A stretch of DNA of 64,000 nt from SURF-43 sp964628985 (GTDB taxonomy: Bacteria > Chloroflexota > Dehalococcoidia > UBA2979), in contig CAZVNJ010000006.1 in assembly GCA_964628985.1 (NCBI GenBank), positions 1-64,000 of the forward strand, written 5' to 3'. Numbering within the stretch: the stretch's first letter is position 1; the number at the start of each line of letters is the position of its first letter. Under the pieces are notes generated by a model. The model was given only the letters and a program-made list of their open reading frames with translations, made no database searches and was not told the origin of the DNA. The position numbers were made by a program, and so were the translations under genes. Of the stretch, positions 19,985 through 28,603 are shown piece after piece.

Positions 19985-21393
19985 CGCCTCGGCAACTCCT
20001 CGCTGGCGCGCTCGTCCTGCCGCTCGCCGTGCTGTTTGCCCTCGGACTGGCTGCCGGCCGCCTGGACGCCACCTTGCTCAACCCGGAGTTTGTGAAGGAG
20101 CAGGCGCGCGACCTGCGCCTCTATGACCGCCTCTACGCGGACGGCACCCGTCGCCTCGTGCGCGACGTCCTCGACCACCCGGAGCGCCGGCCGGCCAACC
20201 TGCGCGCCATCGAGTTACCGACGGACCAGGCTGCCGAGGACCGCATGACGGCCCTCCTGCAGTCCTTGCTCCCACCGTCGCTCATAGAGCGTCAGACCGA
20301 GCAGGCCATCGACGAACTGCTGCCATGGTTGGCCGGGCGCGAGGACGACTTCGCCTTGAACCTCAGCCTCTACGACGGACTCACGGCGACCTTCGGGCAC
20401 GCGCGACCTGGCGAACCGTCGCTCTTCGAGCAGACGTGGCGTGACCTCGGCATGGGCCAGCGCACCGTCCTCAGCGTCGCACGCACCTACGACAGCGACC
20501 CCGCCAACGCGGGGAAGCCGGTCCCAGGAGCGCCGCCAGGCGTGGACACCGTCACCGCCGCCGTCACCCTCCGGGGTGAGAGCGCCGGCGCGTGGTTTGA
20601 CCAACAGTGGTTCGGCTTCATCGACCGGACGCTGCCGTACCTGTCCGGCGACTCGGACCGGCTGAACGCCTCCATCTCCTTCGAGGCGTTCCCCTTCCTC
20701 GCCGACCCCTTCCAGAAGGCGCTCCACCTCCCTCCTGAACAGATGACGGCGCAGGGCTGGCGGCTCACCGACGCGGACCTCAAGCGCCAACTCGGCAACG
20801 CCTCGAATCCCGTGCTGTCGCGGGCTGACAACACCGTCGCCATCTTCACGCCTGAGGGTGGCACGCTCACCTCAGATGACCTCGTCGCGCGCTTCGACCA
20901 GCAGCGGGCGAGGAATGAGGCGGCTGGCCAGTCAGTCGCGGGCCCCAGCGTCGGCCAGGTCCGAAGCGCGTTTGGCGCGATGCGCCTCGCCGGGATCTAC
21001 GGGGCGCCGGTGCTCTGCCTGGCGCTGATCGCCGGCATCGCCTTCCTCGGCGGCGGAGCGTGGCCGACGCGCCTCGCCTGGGGCGGCGCGGCGCTGCTCG
21101 TCGCGGCGGGGCTGAGCCTGGTCGCCGCGACCGCGATCTACGGCGCGACGCTCGCGACCCCGCTCGACCGCTGGGTCGCCGAAGAGCGCGCGCGGCCCGC
21201 AGGACGCGTCCCGGCCGACCTGCGGGCGGACGTCGTGGAGCAGACGCGCGAGGTCATCGGCGAACAGGCCGACCGCGCGGCCTTGAACGCGACCGCATGG
21301 CTCATCGTCGGCATGGCCGCGCTCGGGGGTGGCCTGGTCTGGATGCGCGTGGACCGTGGGCCACGCCTTGAGCCAGCGCGCAGCGAGGTCTAG
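19981..21393 (+). CDS. Conserved membrane protein, unknown function
   Basis: A 470-residue protein with an N-terminal helix (LLAGALVLPLAVLFALGLAAG), a large extracytoplasmic region of about 320 residues rich in charged residues, then three C-terminal helices (YGAPVLCLALIAGIAFLGGG, AALLVAAGLSLVAATAIYG, ATAWLIVGMAALGGGLVWM). I do not recognise the family. The start is the ATG that overlaps the DinB-like stop (ATGA); a further in-frame ATG upstream would lie inside that gene. The stop TAG is part of a CTAG shared with the convergent dehydrogenase. Topology would suit a membrane-anchored sensor or assembly factor. Confidence 0.75.
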   Translation: MTPRQLLAGALVLPLAVLFALGLAAGRLDATLLNPEFVKEQARDLRLYDRLYADGTRRLVRDVLDHPERRPANLRAIELPTDQAAEDRMTALLQSLLPPSLIERQTEQAIDELLPWLAGREDDFALNLSLYDGLTATFGHARPGEPSLFEQTWRDLGMGQRTVLSVARTYDSDPANAGKPVPGAPPGVDTVTAAVTLRGESAGAWFDQQWFGFIDRTLPYLSGDSDRLNASISFEAFPFLADPFQKALHLPPEQMTAQGWRLTDADLKRQLGNASNPVLSRADNTVAIFTPEGGTLTSDDLVARFDQQRARNEAAGQSVAGPSVGQVRSAFGAMRLAGIYGAPVLCLALIAGIAFLGGGAWPTRLAWGGAALLVAAGLSLVAATAIYGATLATPLDRWVAEERARPAGRVPADLRADVVEQTREVIGEQADRAALNATAWLIVGMAALGGGLVWMRVDRGPRLEPARSEV

Positions 21394-22292
21394 TCAGTCG
21401 TCCGAGGCTCGCGCAGCAGCGACCGGGCGAGCGTCGGGCCGCCAGGGGCGTCCCAGTTGTCCTTGAACTCCGTCAGTCTGCTGTAGATGTCGGCTGCCGC
21501 CAGGTGGAACCCCCCGGGCAGCCCAGCCGCTTCGTAGGTCGCGGCGATCTGCTCCATCTCGCCGACCCAGCGCCACGCCTTCGCAGCAGCGGTGCCGAGG
21601 CGCTCGGCGCGCTCCTCAAGGCCATCGCGCCCCATGCGCCACTCCGCCAATAGCGGCTCCAGCACGTCCTCGTGGATCGCTAGCGCCTCGACGGCCGCGA
21701 GCAGGGCCTGCGTCCCTTTCGTCCAGGAGGCATACGCCATCTTCAGCGCCGAGGCCGCCCCCACGGGGCCCTCCAGCACGCGCACCTCCAGCGGCCCGCC
21801 AGCCAGCGCCGTCGCCACGCGCGGCGCGTACTCCCCTGATAGGTACAGGCGGGTGGTCCCAGGCTTCCGAGGCGGCCCGCCGATGATCCCCCCGTCCACG
21901 AAGTGCGCCCCAGTCTCCTCGATGCGCGCCGCCATCCGCCGCACCGTCGCCGGCGAGACCGCGTTGGCGTCGACGTAGATGCGATGGAACCCAAGCGTCG
22001 TGACGGACTCCGCGACTTCCTCAGCGGCGTCCGGCGGACAGATCGACAGGATGATGTGGGACTGGTTCACGAGTCCGTTGAGCCAGTGGACGTCGTGCAG
22101 CCCATCCGCGTCCGCACGCGCCCTCGATGCCGCGCTGCGGTCCTCGGACACCCAGATCACCCGCGCCCCCGCCGCCACCGTCGAGGCCCCGACGGCGCTC
22201 CCCATCTCGCCCGGGTGCAGCACGCCCACCGTCACCTGCGACCCGCTGGTGCGCAGTTCGTCGTCGGTCGGCATGAAGTAGGGGTCAGGCAT
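21390..22292 (-). CDS. NAD(P)-dependent beta-hydroxyacid dehydrogenase-like protein
   Basis: A 300-residue protein with an N-terminal Rossmann domain (VTVGVLHPGEMGSAVGASTVAAG, about residues 20-42; GLHPGEMG in place of the usual GLGxMG) and the family block FVDGGIIGGPPRKPG. The second half (GAASALKMAYASWTKGTQALLAAVEALA) resembles the DUF1932 C-terminal domain found in 6-phosphogluconate dehydrogenase-like proteins, and contains the catalytic Lys. Substrate unknown. The ATG at 22292 was chosen; a second ATG at 22274 is possible. It is divergent from the monooxygenase-like gene. Confidence 0.8.
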   Translation of the reverse strand: MPDPYFMPTDDELRTSGSQVTVGVLHPGEMGSAVGASTVAAGARVIWVSEDRSAASRARADADGLHDVHWLNGLVNQSHIILSICPPDAAEEVAESVTTLGFHRIYVDANAVSPATVRRMAARIEETGAHFVDGGIIGGPPRKPGTTRLYLSGEYAPRVATALAGGPLEVRVLEGPVGAASALKMAYASWTKGTQALLAAVEALAIHEDVLEPLLAEWRMGRDGLEERAERLGTAAAKAWRWVGEMEQIAATYEAAGLPGGFHLAAADIYSRLTEFKDNWDAPGGPTLARSLLREPRTTD

Positions 22293-22388
22293 GCGTCGAT
22301 CCAATCGATGTGAGCAGTATGCCTCCCCGAGGGACTGCGGTGTTAGAGTCGGCCCGCCGAACGCGCCAGGCACCTCGGAGGACCCCCG

Positions 22389-22691
22389 ATGATCACGCTC
22401 ACCGCGAAACTGACAGCGAGAGAGGGCCAGGCCGAGGCGTTGCAGGCCGCCCTTCTTGGGATGATTGCCGAGGTTCAGGCGAAGGAGCCGGGCGTGATGC
22501 AGTACGCCATGCACAGCATCGACGGTCAGCCGGGTGCATTCCTGTTCTACGAGCAGTACGCGGACGAGGCGGCCTTCGCGGCGCACCGCACGACCGACCA
22601 CATGAAGACGTTCGCCGCGACTCTCGGCGACCTCATGGAGGGGCGGATGGAACTCACCCGCCTCACCTACATCGATGGCGTGAAGCGATAG
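22389..22691 (+). CDS. Antibiotic biosynthesis monooxygenase (ABM) family protein
   Basis: A 100-residue single-domain protein with the dimeric alpha-beta fold typical of ABM/YgiN proteins: TLTAKLTAREGQAEALQAALLGMIAEVQAKEPGV at the N terminus, FLFYEQYADEAAFAAHRTTDHMKTF in the middle. Members are small cofactor-free oxygenases acting on quinols or polyketides, or haem-degrading enzymes, and many have no known substrate. The ribosome site GGAGG precedes the ATG by seven bases. It stands alone, convergent with the acyl-CoA dehydrogenase gene with only seven bases between stops. Confidence 0.85.
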   Translation: MITLTAKLTAREGQAEALQAALLGMIAEVQAKEPGVMQYAMHSIDGQPGAFLFYEQYADEAAFAAHRTTDHMKTFAATLGDLMEGRMELTRLTYIDGVKR

Positions 22692-22698
22692 TCCTCGA

Positions 22699-23889
22699 CT
22701 ACCCGCGCGGCAGGCCCAGCCCGCGCGTTGCGATGATGCCGCGCTGAATCTCCGAGGTGCCCCCAGCGATGGTGCTGCTCACCGCGCTCAGGTAGCCAGT
22801 CGCCACGCGGCCCTTGCCGTTCTCTGGGCGCTTCGCGTCCCACGCCATCCCCTGCAGGCCATACATCTTGAGCGCTGTGTGCGCGATCCGCTGGCCGAGT
22901 TCTGTCGTGTAGAGCTTCGACATCGAGGCCTCGTAGTTGGGGACGAGGTTGCGGGCCTGGATCGTGATGTTGAGGTAGGAGAAGAGCCGCGCGATCTCCG
23001 CCTCGATCCAGCGGTCGGCGAAGTAGAGCCGCCACGACTGCGAGCGCGTCCCCTCCGCGGCCTTCGCCTGCGGGTCAGTGCGCATCGTTTCGAGCAATTG
23101 CTTGAGGCGGCGCTGCGTGCCGACGGCCGAGCCGATGCCGCTGCGCTCGTAGTCGGTCAGGGTCATCCCGACGTACCAGCCGCGATTCTCCTCGCCCAGG
23201 CGATTCTTGACGGGGACGCGCACGTCCTCGAAGAAGACCTCGTTGAAGCCGTGCTGGTTCGCGATGTTGATCAGCGGGCGCACCTCCACCCCTGGCGTCT
23301 TCATGGAGAACATGAGGAGCGAGATGCCTCGATGCTTGGGGGCGTCCGGGTCCGTCCGGGCGAGCATGTAGATCCAGTCGGCGTGCTGGGCGCCGCTCGT
23401 CCAGATCTTCTGACCGTTGACGACGTACTCGTCGCCGTCGCGGATCGCACGCGTCTGCAGCGAAGCGAGGTCCGAGCCGGCGCTTGGCTCGGACCAGCCC
23501 TGCGCCCACACCACCTCGCCCGCGAGGATCTTGCCGAGATGCTCGGCCTTCTGCTCGTCGTTGCCGTGGATCATCAGCGTGGGGCCGAGCATCATCACAC
23601 CGAACCCGCCGACGTTGCTCAGGCCGTTCTCCGCGAGTTCCTCGTTGAGGATGAACTGCTCCTTGGGGGTCAGCCCTGCCCCGCCGTAGGACTTCGGCCA
23701 GGCCGGGGCGATCCATCCGTTGGCGACGAGGGCGTCGCGCCACGGCTTCGTCTTCGCCCGGACCTCCGGCGAGTTACCAAAGGCCTCCTCGCCGTCGCCG
23801 TCGAGCCGCTGCTTCGCACCGTGCTCCTTGATGAAGGCGCGCACCTGCGCGCGGAACTCCGCCTCCTGCGCGTTGTCGTCCCAGTCCAT
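22699..23889 (-). CDS. Acyl-CoA dehydrogenase
   Basis: A 396-residue flavoprotein. It has the three-domain acyl-CoA dehydrogenase layout: helical N-terminal domain, central beta domain with WAQGWSEPSAGSDLASLQT (FAD/substrate loop) and VNGQKIWTSGAQHADW, and a C-terminal helical domain ending in a GGTSEIQRGIIATRGLGLP block that packs on FAD. It oxidises an acyl-CoA to the enoyl-CoA. The motif GYGGAGLTPKEQFILNEE and the overall type are like long-chain or cyclic-acid dehydrogenases, so the substrate is uncertain. The start is the ATG at 23889. Confidence 0.92.
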   Translation of the reverse strand: MDWDDNAQEAEFRAQVRAFIKEHGAKQRLDGDGEEAFGNSPEVRAKTKPWRDALVANGWIAPAWPKSYGGAGLTPKEQFILNEELAENGLSNVGGFGVMMLGPTLMIHGNDEQKAEHLGKILAGEVVWAQGWSEPSAGSDLASLQTRAIRDGDEYVVNGQKIWTSGAQHADWIYMLARTDPDAPKHRGISLLMFSMKTPGVEVRPLINIANQHGFNEVFFEDVRVPVKNRLGEENRGWYVGMTLTDYERSGIGSAVGTQRRLKQLLETMRTDPQAKAAEGTRSQSWRLYFADRWIEAEIARLFSYLNITIQARNLVPNYEASMSKLYTTELGQRIAHTALKMYGLQGMAWDAKRPENGKGRVATGYLSAVSSTIAGGTSEIQRGIIATRGLGLPRG

Positions 23890-24004
23890 CGGAGTCCCCC
23901 TCGCGCCGTCCAGGCCGCAGCGGCCTCGACGCCTGTAGATACCAACTGTACGCGGGGATTCTAGCGCCCCTGCCTCGCCGCCGAGGCGGTCATTATGTCC
24001 AGTC

Positions 24005-24934
24005 CTACCGTGCGGCCGCGAGGGTGAAGGCGTACGACTGGCCGCTCGTCCGTGACCGGATGACGAGGTGATAGGTACCGGCGACTGCCGGAGTAAACCG
24101 CCACTCGTCACCTCGATAGGTCGTGCGGACCAGCGCCTGCGTAAAAGACCGTGGATCGGCGAGGTCCCGCGCCCCGGGGTTCAGTAATGAAATCTCAAGC
24201 CATGCGGAAATCGGGGACGCAAGGTCCGTCAGCACGAACCGGACCTCCTGTCCCGCCAAGAGGCTGACCGCGAATACGTCGCGCGGCTTGGTGTTCTGGT
24301 CGACCACGGACTGCACCGCGCTCCCCAGCGGGAGCGCCGTCCCTGGAAGGTCACTGGCGATGGCTCCGAGATCACGCGCGACAACGCGCACCCCGGCGGG
24401 TGCTGCCGCCGCCGCAGGGGCCCCCGCACCCACACCGGCTGGCGCCTCGAGCGTGACCGGTGTCGAGGCTGCTGGGGCATCCTCGACAGGCGCGTCCGAG
24501 GACGCCACGGGATCGCGACCGCGCAAGAGCGTGGCGCCGATCACGAGCCCCCCCATGAGCACGAGCAGGGCAAGCGTGCCGGCGCCCCAGAGGAGAGCGC
24601 GCTCGCGGGTTTCAGGAGGGTCGAAGTACTCGAGCGGCGGAATGCTGGAAACCCCGGCAGGCCTCGATGCCTCCCCGGCTGGGGCAGCATCCGGGCCTGC
24701 GGGCATGCCTCGCGATTGCCCCGCATTGCCCGAAGCGCGATCGCGGTCGTACGCAGCGCGCTTGTCGGGGTGGCTCAGCACCTCGAAGGCGAGGTTGAGC
24801 CGGACCATCTTCTCCGCGTCCGGCGTCGCTCCGTCCGGGTGGTAGGCGCGCGCCAGCCGTCGATACGCGGCCCGCACGACCTCATCGGACGCCCGAGGCG
24901 ACACCTCCAACGCTTCGTAGAGGTCCTCGTCCAT
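24005..24934 (-). CDS. J-domain membrane protein with C-terminal beta domain
   Basis: A 309-residue protein. Residues 1-65 are a J domain (DLYEALEVSPRASDEVVRAAYRRLA, HPD in AYHPDGATPD) that would stimulate an Hsp70. A low-complexity linker follows, then one membrane helix (LLWGAGTLALLVLMGGLVIGATLL), an Ala/Pro-rich stretch, and a C-terminal domain with the look of a bacterial pre-peptidase (PPC) beta sandwich (FTPAVAGTYHLVIRSRTSGQSYAFTL). The J domain is thus cytoplasmic and the beta domain outside. The ATG at 24934 has GAGGGG five bases upstream. A DnaK partner is not in the window. Confidence 0.8.
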   Translation of the reverse strand: MDEDLYEALEVSPRASDEVVRAAYRRLARAYHPDGATPDAEKMVRLNLAFEVLSHPDKRAAYDRDRASGNAGQSRGMPAGPDAAPAGEASRPAGVSSIPPLEYFDPPETRERALLWGAGTLALLVLMGGLVIGATLLRGRDPVASSDAPVEDAPAASTPVTLEAPAGVGAGAPAAAAAPAGVRVVARDLGAIASDLPGTALPLGSAVQSVVDQNTKPRDVFAVSLLAGQEVRFVLTDLASPISAWLEISLLNPGARDLADPRSFTQALVRTTYRGDEWRFTPAVAGTYHLVIRSRTSGQSYAFTLAAAR

Positions 24935-24990
24935 CACCACCCCTCGCGCGAGCGTCGCGGCTTGAGCCTACGGCACCGCCCTGAACACCA

Positions 24991-25018
24991 CGAGGGCGCC
25001 CCCGGTAGGACGCCCTCG
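24991..25018 (-). terminator. Hairpin terminator of the lyase gene
   Basis: CGAGGGCG (24991-24998) and CGCCCTCG (25011-25018) form a perfect 8-bp stem with a 12-base loop. It lies 35 bases after the stop of the ThDP-dependent lyase gene on the minus strand; on that strand GTGGTGTTC follows. Confidence 0.6.
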
Positions 25019-25052
25019 AAGTTTCACGCGCGGGCCCGAAGGGCCAACTGCC

Positions 25053-26714
25053 CTATCGGGTAGACGTCAGCCAGCCAAACTTCTGCGGCTTGCGCTTCGC
25101 CTCCGGGTCCAGCGGGACGTTGATCAGTGACGGGCCGTTGAGCGCCAGCGCCTGCTTCAGGGCGCCCTGCAGTTCGTCGTACGACGGTGCGTTGTACCCG
25201 ACGCCGCCGAGGCCCTGCATCATGATGTCGTATCGAGCCCCGAGGCTCATCCCGCCGACCGGCTTGTGCTCGCGCTCGAAGAGTTCCGGCTTGTGGCCGC
25301 CGATGCCACCGTTGTTGAAGACGATCCACGTGATCGGCAGGTTGTAGCGGACCGCCACTTCGCACTCCGTGCCCGCGAAGCCGAACGCGCCGTCGCCCTG
25401 CAGGCAGATCACCCGCTTGCCGGGGTTCTGCACCGCCGCGCCAATCGCGAAGCCGTGGCCCAGGCCCATCGAGCCGAACGAACCCGCGTCGAGGCGAGAG
25501 CGGGGCACGATCTGGTCGATCACCGTGCGGCTGATGTCCATCGTGCTCGCGCCCTCGGCCACGAAGATGGCGTCGGTCGGGAGCGCCTGGTTGATCGCGT
25601 GCAACGCTCGGTAGTAACCGATCGGCACGGTCTCTTCCTGCTTCATGCCTTCGACGAGCTCCGAGTTCGAGCGCGCCTCGGCACGGACGGATTGCAGCCA
25701 CTCGCTGTCCTGCGGGAATTGCCACGGCTCGCGGTCGAGGACGTCGAGCAGTTGCCCGAGCGTCTTCTTGGCGTCGCCGATCATCATGACCTCGGTCGGC
25801 ACGTTCACCCCGATCTCTTCAGGGTTGAAGTCCAGTTGCACCACACGCACGTCCTTGCGGAAGCGCGGGGGCAGGCCGAAGTGCAGCATCCAGTTGAGGC
25901 GCGCGCCGACGAGGAATACGAGGTCAGCGTTCTGGAGCACGAACGAACGGGCTGCAGCAGCGGCCTGGTCGTGGTCGTCCGGCAGAATGCCCTTTGCCAT
26001 CGGCATCGCGAGGTAGGGGATGCCGGTCTTCTCGACGAAGGCGCGCATCTCCTGCTCGCCGCGCGAGGCGGCCACGCCCTTGCCGATGATGATCAGCGGC
26101 TGCTCCGCGGTCTTCAGAGCGGCGATCGCGGCCTCGACGTCGGCGGGGTCGGACATCGTGCGGCGCGGGTCTGGCACGCGGGCCGCCCACTGCACCGTGT
26201 CCTCGTCCACGCGGCCCGCGATCACGTCGCCGGGAAGGTCCAGGTAGACCGGGCCGGGGACGCCGTGGATCGCCTTCTTCACGGCCTCCGCGACGTAGAT
26301 CGGGATGCGCTCGATGGTCTCCACGCGCTCCGCGAACTTCGCGTAGGGGCGAAGGGCGGTCAACTGGTCCGCCTCCTGGAAGAAGCCCATCAAGTGTCCG
26401 GTGCGCTCGTAGGAGCCACCGAGCAGGATCATCGGCCAGCGGTTCGACCAGGCGTTGGAGAACGCACCGACCGCATTCAGCACGCCCGGGCCGGACACGG
26501 CCAGCGCGGCGCCGATGCGACCGCCCAGGTAGGAGACGGCCTGTGCCGCGTACGTCGCGGGCATCTCGTGCCGCATTCCGACGTAGTTGATGCCGGCCTT
26601 CTGCGCTGCCATCGCGATCGTTGTGACGGGGATGCCCACCACCCCGAACATCGCGTCGACGCCCTGCGTCTTCAGCGACCGAGCGATAATCGTCGCGCCG
26701 TCGATCTCTGCCAT
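25053..26714 (-). CDS. ThDP-dependent 2-hydroxyacyl-CoA lyase / oxalyl-CoA decarboxylase
   Basis: A 553-residue enzyme of the acetolactate-synthase superfamily. The N-terminal block (AMFGVVGIPVTTIAMAAQKAG, GMRHEMPATYAAQA) resembles human HACL1 and bacterial oxalyl-CoA decarboxylase more than acetolactate synthase. Glu50 in RHEM would activate ThDP, and the ThDP-Mg site QGDGAFGFAG to VFNNGGIGG spans about 439-470. HACL cleaves 2-hydroxyacyl-CoA to formyl-CoA and an aldehyde; oxalyl-CoA decarboxylase releases CO2 from oxalyl-CoA. Sequence alone does not decide between them. GGGGAG before the ATG at 26714 supports the start. CaiB/BaiF formyl-CoA transferase-type genes elsewhere in the window fit either role. 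Confidence 0.87.
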   Translation of the reverse strand: MAEIDGATIIARSLKTQGVDAMFGVVGIPVTTIAMAAQKAGINYVGMRHEMPATYAAQAVSYLGGRIGAALAVSGPGVLNAVGAFSNAWSNRWPMILLGGSYERTGHLMGFFQEADQLTALRPYAKFAERVETIERIPIYVAEAVKKAIHGVPGPVYLDLPGDVIAGRVDEDTVQWAARVPDPRRTMSDPADVEAAIAALKTAEQPLIIIGKGVAASRGEQEMRAFVEKTGIPYLAMPMAKGILPDDHDQAAAAARSFVLQNADLVFLVGARLNWMLHFGLPPRFRKDVRVVQLDFNPEEIGVNVPTEVMMIGDAKKTLGQLLDVLDREPWQFPQDSEWLQSVRAEARSNSELVEGMKQEETVPIGYYRALHAINQALPTDAIFVAEGASTMDISRTVIDQIVPRSRLDAGSFGSMGLGHGFAIGAAVQNPGKRVICLQGDGAFGFAGTECEVAVRYNLPITWIVFNNGGIGGHKPELFEREHKPVGGMSLGARYDIMMQGLGGVGYNAPSYDELQGALKQALALNGPSLINVPLDPEAKRKPQKFGWLTSTR

Positions 26715-26849
26715 CTCTTCTCCCCGCTCCCCGAACGCTCGGGACGCCGTCGTCGGCGTGCAGCAACTGGTTGGTGTCGTCCGGTGCGGCATGGTACATC
26801 TCCCGGCGCACGGACGGGACACCGTTGTCCGCGGTCACCATGAGGCCCC

Positions 26850-27413
26850 ATGCCCGTCACCCTCTGGCTCGCCACGCACTCCAATACGCTCGCCAGCGAG
26901 GCCGGACTCGCTGCCGGCTTGATCGACTCCCCCCTGTCCGCGCACGGGCGTCAGCAAGCCCGTGAGTTGCGCGCTCGTTATGGACCGGAGGGAGCCATCC
27001 CCGTGGACGCCGTGGTCACGGCCGCGCTCCGCCGCGCCCGAGACACCGCGGCGATCGCCTTCGAGGGCCTCTCGATGGTCCTGACCAGTGACTCTCGCCT
27101 CGACGAATGTGACTACGGCGAGTGGTCCGGGCGCCCACGCGTCGAGCTGGATGCGGTGCGCTCCGAGCACCTGCGAGTCCCCTGGCCTGGCGGCGAGTCT
27201 TATGAGGAGGCCGTCGCACGCCATCAGGCGGCCTTCGACGCCATCGCCCGAGAGCGCCCCGGAGGCACGGTCCTGGTCGTCGGCCACTACGCCACCTGGA
27301 TGGCCCTCGAGCATCTTGCCAACGGGCGCCCGCTCGCGGAGGTCGCTGCCGAGGAGCGTGTCTGGCAGCCGGGGTGGCGGTACCTGTACGTCGCCAGCGA
27401 CGAGCGCGCATGA
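26850..27413 (+). CDS. Histidine phosphatase superfamily protein, atypical RHG motif
   Basis: A 187-residue protein of the phosphoglycerate-mutase/phosphatase fold. The phosphorylated His is present (His10 in WLATHSNTLAS), the second-site Arg in VTAALRRARDTAAIAFEG, the Glu in DECDYGEWSGRP and the C-terminal His in VVGHYATWMALEHL. The usual RHG signature is replaced by THS, so the first phosphate-binding Arg is missing. The enzyme may act on an unusual substrate or be a weak phosphatase. It is coupled by ATGA to the HAD gene and divergent from the lyase. Confidence 0.82.
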   Translation: MPVTLWLATHSNTLASEAGLAAGLIDSPLSAHGRQQARELRARYGPEGAIPVDAVVTAALRRARDTAAIAFEGLSMVLTSDSRLDECDYGEWSGRPRVELDAVRSEHLRVPWPGGESYEEAVARHQAAFDAIARERPGGTVLVVGHYATWMALEHLANGRPLAEVAAEERVWQPGWRYLYVASDERA

Positions 27414-28060
27414 CCACCGTGCCAGGCGTGCGGGTCGTCGCATTCGACCTCGGCGGTGTGCTTGTGCAAATCGTCGGTTCGTGGGCCGAGGCGCACATGC
27501 GGGCGGGGCTTGCGCCAAATCCCTGTGCCGAAGACCCCGACTTCCTCGCGCGGCGCGCACCGCTCGCGGACGAGATCTCCCGCGGCCGCCTGACGCCAGA
27601 CGACTACTACCGCGCGACCGCCGAGGCATCCCGCGGCGCCTACAGCGCCAACGACATTCGCCGCATCCACGCCGCATGGCATTGGGCAGAGCAGCCCGGC
27701 GTCGACGCGGTCATCGAGGCGATTGAGGCGACGGGGATCGCGACGGGAGCACTGTCCAACACCAGCGAGCCACACTGGGCGGACCTCCGCGGGCCGCGGG
27801 CCCTCTTTCCCTCCGTAGCCAGACTCCATCACGCAGTCGCGAGCCACCTGGTGGGTGCGCTCAAGCCGGAACGTGCCATCTATCGTGCCTTCGAGGCAGC
27901 GTGCGGGGTCTCCGGCGCAGGCGTCCTATTCTTCGACGACCTTGAGGAGAACGTCGACGCGGCGCGCGCCCTCGGCTGGCGCGCTGAGCGGATCGACCCC
28001 AGCAGGGAGACGGGCCCCCAGTTGTGGGATGGGCTACGACGGCACGGCGTGCTGCACTAG
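27410..28060 (+). CDS. HAD superfamily hydrolase (YihX-like)
   Basis: A 216-residue HAD-fold phosphatase. Motif I is VAFDLGGVLVQI (nucleophile Asp13), as in YihX/epoxide-hydrolase-N type HADs that carry Gly at the usual second Asp place. Motif II is TGALSNTSEPHW, the Lys is in GALKPERAIYRA and motif IV is LFFDDLEENVDAARALGW, where the cap begins between I and II. It starts at the ATG overlapping the previous stop, making a two-phosphatase operon. Substrate is unknown. Its stop is in a CTAG shared with the convergent acetyltransferase. Confidence 0.88.
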   Translation: MTTVPGVRVVAFDLGGVLVQIVGSWAEAHMRAGLAPNPCAEDPDFLARRAPLADEISRGRLTPDDYYRATAEASRGAYSANDIRRIHAAWHWAEQPGVDAVIEAIEATGIATGALSNTSEPHWADLRGPRALFPSVARLHHAVASHLVGALKPERAIYRAFEAACGVSGAGVLFFDDLEENVDAARALGWRAERIDPSRETGPQLWDGLRRHGVLH

Positions 28061-28599
28061 CGGGCCTCGAACGACTCGCGTGTGATCGACCAGATCAGCG
28101 GCTGATCCTTCGAATGCTGCATGCCGATGGCCTCAGCGACGGCGACCGAGGGCTTGTTCCCCGGCTCAATGCGCGCCACGACCTCCTGCACCTCACGGTG
28201 CGAAAAGGCGTAGGCAACGACCGCGGCGGCCGCCTCCCGAGCGTACCCCTGCCCTCGATAGGGCCGCTCGAGACCCCAGCCGATCTCGACGCGACCGTCC
28301 ACCGGGCGCCCATACATCCCAGCGCTCCCCGCCACCACCCCGTAGAGCCGCACGACAACGGCGCGGGCGAGCCAACCCGCCGAACTCGAGTCCTCGCGTA
28401 GCGCCCGAATCACCATGGGAAAGAGCCCCTCGACTTCGTCGTTGCCCGGCCACATGCCAAGGTCCGCCCCCAGCCACTCGGCGGCGGCCTCGCGGTCGCA
28501 TGCCACCAGGGCGCGACAGAAGTCGAGATCGAATGGCACGAGGTCGAGGCGCGCCGTGTGGAGCGTCTCGGCGACCACCTCGGCGCTGCGGGCGCTCAT
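28057..28599 (-). CDS. GNAT family N-acetyltransferase (RimJ-like)
   Basis: A 180-residue GNAT protein of the Acetyltransf_3/RimJ type: LHTARLDLVPFDLDFCRAL at the N terminus, RVEIGWGLERPYRGQGYAREAAAAVVAYAF (acetyl-CoA-binding motif A, RGQGYA) in the middle and EVVARIEPGNKPSVAVAEAIGM near the end. Such enzymes acetylate protein N termini or small molecules. The ATG at 28599 is used; an upstream ATG at 28656 lies inside the preceding gene. It is third in a minus-strand run after the thioredoxin and DUF6941-like genes. Confidence 0.86.
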   Translation of the reverse strand: MSARSAEVVAETLHTARLDLVPFDLDFCRALVACDREAAAEWLGADLGMWPGNDEVEGLFPMVIRALREDSSSAGWLARAVVVRLYGVVAGSAGMYGRPVDGRVEIGWGLERPYRGQGYAREAAAAVVAYAFSHREVQEVVARIEPGNKPSVAVAEAIGMQHSKDQPLIWSITRESFEAR

Positions 28600-28603
28600 C
28601 GGG

